In this document: in pieces, positions 42,480-44,138 of the stretch
Layout of the letters: each line of letters opens with the position of its first letter
How positions within the stretch are numbered: position 1 is the first letter of the stretch
Notes under the pieces: generated by a model
Told to the model about the DNA's origin: nothing
Databases searched by the model: none
Seen by the model: the letters and a program-made list of their open reading frames with translations, nothing else
NCBI GenBank assembly: GCA_017546455.1
Contig: JAFYWY010000094.1
Span: 1-44,138, forward strand
Origin: Opitutales bacterium
GTDB lineage: Bacteria > Verrucomicrobiota > Verrucomicrobiia > Opitutales > UBA953
Direction: 5' to 3'
Length of the DNA: 44,138 nucleotides
Made by a program: the position numbers and the translations under genes

Positions 42480-42521
42480 AAAAAGGCGTTCCCGTGATTT
42501 GCTTCGCGGGGACGCCTTTTT
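42480..42521 (+). terminator. Rho-independent terminator of def
   Basis: AAAAAGGCGTTCCCG and CGGGGACGCCTTTTT form the stem, 14 bases after the def stop codon. Confidence 0.85.
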
Positions 42522-42658
42522 GTTTCCGGAAGCGATCTCCGTTCTGTGCTTGATTCCGGGTTCGGAGGGTAGGGCACTTGCACCGGGAAGTCCTTTCCTA
42601 ATTTCTCATTTCCTTTTTCTGCGGGAACACGCTATTTTCCTTTTCATCAATTTCCCCG

Positions 42659-43720
42659 ATGGCGAAGAAAAAAACAGAGCAGAACACGCACGCCGACGAT
42701 GCGCCGCGTACTTATTTCGAAGAAGCCCTTGCACGCAAGGATACGACGCTGGATCAGGCGCTTCGTCCGCCGAACTTTGATGATTTTACCGGACAGCCGC
42801 GAACGATTGAGCGTTTGCGCGTGATGGTCGGGGCTGCGCGGCGGGAAGGGCGCTCGCTTGATCATATTTTGCTCCACGGGCCGCCCGGCTTAGGAAAAAC
42901 CACGCTCGCGCTGATTCTCGCCGAAGAGATGGGAACGAAAGTGAAGATTACCTCCGGCCCCGTCATTGAAAAACCCGCGGATCTTGCCGGGCTGCTGACG
43001 GCGCTTGAAGAAGGCGAAATTCTTTTCATCGACGAAATTCATCGTATTTCCAAGGTCGTTGAAGAATTCCTCTACTCGGCAATGGAGGATTTCCGTATTG
43101 ATATTATGATCGACCAGGGGCCGAACGCCCGTAGCGTGCGCCTGTCGATTCCGCGTTTCACCTTGGTCGGCGCGACAACGCGTACCGGTTTGCTTACGGC
43201 ACCGATGCGTTCCCGCTTCACCCTGCAGACGCGCCTTGATTATTACACGCACGAAGATTTGTTCAAAATCGTCAAACGCAATTGCGCTAAGCTCGGGATT
43301 GCGATTGATGACGGCGGAGCGATGGAAATTGCCAGACGCGCCCGCGGAACGCCGCGTATTGTAAATAATCTTATCCGCTTTGCCCGTGACTACGCTTTGG
43401 AGCGAGGCAACGGAGCGATCGACCGAAAGACTGCCGCCGCGGCGCTTGAATTGCTTGAAATCGACGGCCATGGATTGGACGATATGGATAAACGCATTTT
43501 GCGTACGCTCGCTCTTAATTACAACGGCGGTCCTGTCGGCCTCGGTACCATTGGTGTCGCTGTCGGCGAAGACGAACATACACTCGAAGAAGTGCACGAA
43601 CCGTATCTGATTCAGGAAGGCTATATCGCGCGTACGCCGCAAGGACGTGTGCTGACGGAAAAAGGTTGGGGCGTTTGCGGTGTAGAACGCGACTTTGGCA
43701 AGCAAGGCAACTTATTTTAA
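42659..43720 (+). CDS. ruvB: Holliday junction branch migration helicase RuvB
   Basis: The protein has 353 residues, the normal length. RuvB is the hexameric AAA+ motor that drives branch migration of Holliday junctions with RuvA. Walker A is GPPGLGKT (74-81), Walker B IDEIH (124-128), sensor 1 GATTRTGLL, and the arginine-finger region is near APMRSRF. The C-terminal winged helix includes GGPVGLGTIGVAVGED and HEPYLIQEGYIARTPQGR. No ruvA or ruvC is adjacent. It has no Shine-Dalgarno sequence; the yraN-like gene begins two bases after its stop codon. Confidence 0.95.
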   Translation: MAKKKTEQNTHADDAPRTYFEEALARKDTTLDQALRPPNFDDFTGQPRTIERLRVMVGAARREGRSLDHILLHGPPGLGKTTLALILAEEMGTKVKITSGPVIEKPADLAGLLTALEEGEILFIDEIHRISKVVEEFLYSAMEDFRIDIMIDQGPNARSVRLSIPRFTLVGATTRTGLLTAPMRSRFTLQTRLDYYTHEDLFKIVKRNCAKLGIAIDDGGAMEIARRARGTPRIVNNLIRFARDYALERGNGAIDRKTAAAALELLEIDGHGLDDMDKRILRTLALNYNGGPVGLGTIGVAVGEDEHTLEEVHEPYLIQEGYIARTPQGRVLTEKGWGVCGVERDFGKQGNLF

Positions 43721-43722
43721 AT

Positions 43723-44138
43723 ATGTGGCGCGAGTGGCTGGCGAAATGGCGTTCGCTTCTTTTCAAAGAAGAAAAAAGAACCTCTCGCCAGTTGCGCGGA
43801 AGGTTGGGAGAAGATTACGCCGTAAAGTTTTTACGCCGCGCAGGGATGAAAATTCTTCTGCGAAATTGGCGATGCGGTCGTGACGAAGTGGATATCGTGG
43901 CGTTAGAAAGCGACTGCCTTGTGTTTGCCGAAGTAAAGACGCGATCCGAAAATGATTTGCGCGGAGGCTATGCTGCTGTCGATGCCCGAAAGCGCCGCGC
44001 ACAAAAGCGTGCCATCCGTGCCTATCTCCATGCATTGCATGAGCGGCCGAGCACACATCGCTTCGATATCATCGAAGTTGTTTTGGGCACGGACGACTCG
44101 CTTGTTCGCATTGTTCACCACCGTCGTATTTTGTTGTA
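43723..44138 (+). CDS. YraN-like protein (UPF0102), 3' end beyond window
   Basis: About 138 codons are present with no stop, so the end is missing. The family has an endonuclease-like fold: GEDYA (29-33), DEVDIVA (54-60) with the acidic residues D54, E55 and D57, and FAEVKTR (68-74) with E70 and K72 match the PD-(D/E)xK nuclease pattern seen in UPF0102. The function of the family is not settled. It follows ruvB by two bases and is probably co-transcribed, linking it loosely to DNA repair. Confidence 0.85.
   Translation, partial: MWREWLAKWRSLLFKEEKRTSRQLRGRLGEDYAVKFLRRAGMKILLRNWRCGRDEVDIVALESDCLVFAEVKTRSENDLRGGYAAVDARKRRAQKRAIRAYLHALHERPSTHRFDIIEVVLGTDDSLVRIVHHRRILL

Noticed and set aside
1-44138. 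CRISPR arrays, IS elements, prophage genes
   Set aside because: No regularly spaced repeats, terminal inverted repeats with transposase, or phage structural genes were seen.

Overview
The window looks like the chromosome of a Gram-negative bacterium of moderately high G+C content. It encodes an RND pump with a TolC-type outer membrane factor, an outer membrane beta-barrel, and ExbB/ExbD/TonB-like proteins. My best guess is Verrucomicrobiota, class Opitutia. The guess rests on the style of the secreted TPR and PA14-like proteins, an OleB-like hydrolase and the near absence of Shine-Dalgarno sequences; no marker gene settles it. Gene order is a mosaic of short operons in both orientations. I see no transposase, integrase, phage gene or CRISPR array.

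Layout. 1-5.7 kb (minus): a long secreted TPR protein running off the left edge, a chimeric TPR/PA14-like protein and a small outer membrane barrel. 5.8-9.3 kb: an MFS exporter (minus), then prmC and aspartate kinase (plus). 9.5-12 kb: a membrane-anchored PA14-like protein (plus) facing an isolated pstC (minus). 12.2-17.9 kb: a three-gene RND efflux operon (plus). 18-23.4 kb: a four-gene surface-glycan operon (minus) with UDP-galactopyranose mutase, an acyltransferase and two GT2 proteins; it looks more A+T-rich than its surroundings. 23.6-29 kb: dprA (plus), then an operon exbB-exbD-tonB/tolA-like-ArsR/methyltransferase (minus), with a membrane/TPR protein of unknown function downstream. 29.2-34.3 kb: a polyprenyl diphosphate synthase with a 33-residue membrane peptide overlapping its end (plus), then minus-strand genes for a thioredoxin-like protein, sufE and an OleB-like hydrolase, and two poorly characterised proteins. 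34.4-37.9 kb: two peptidases, tRNA-Ala and a MarC protein. 37.9-44.1 kb: HAD phosphatase, NfeD-flotillin pair, an AsmA-like membrane protein, def, ruvB and a yraN-like gene cut by the right edge.

The most unusual item is the gene at 3419-4879. Its first ~187 residues and its upstream DNA closely match the neighbouring TPR gene. Its last ~280 residues closely match the PA14-like protein encoded at 9469-10812. It therefore looks like a recent local gene fusion that puts a signal peptide and a TPR segment on a PA14-like domain that is membrane-anchored in the other copy. The two presumed parents also share a 13-base motif just before their start codons, so the three genes may form one envelope system, possibly energised by ExbB/ExbD-type motors. 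Other points worth following are the orphan pstC, the oleB-like gene overlapping sufE, the near-universal lack of Shine-Dalgarno sequences, and a large A+T-rich inverted repeat at 34.3-34.4 kb.
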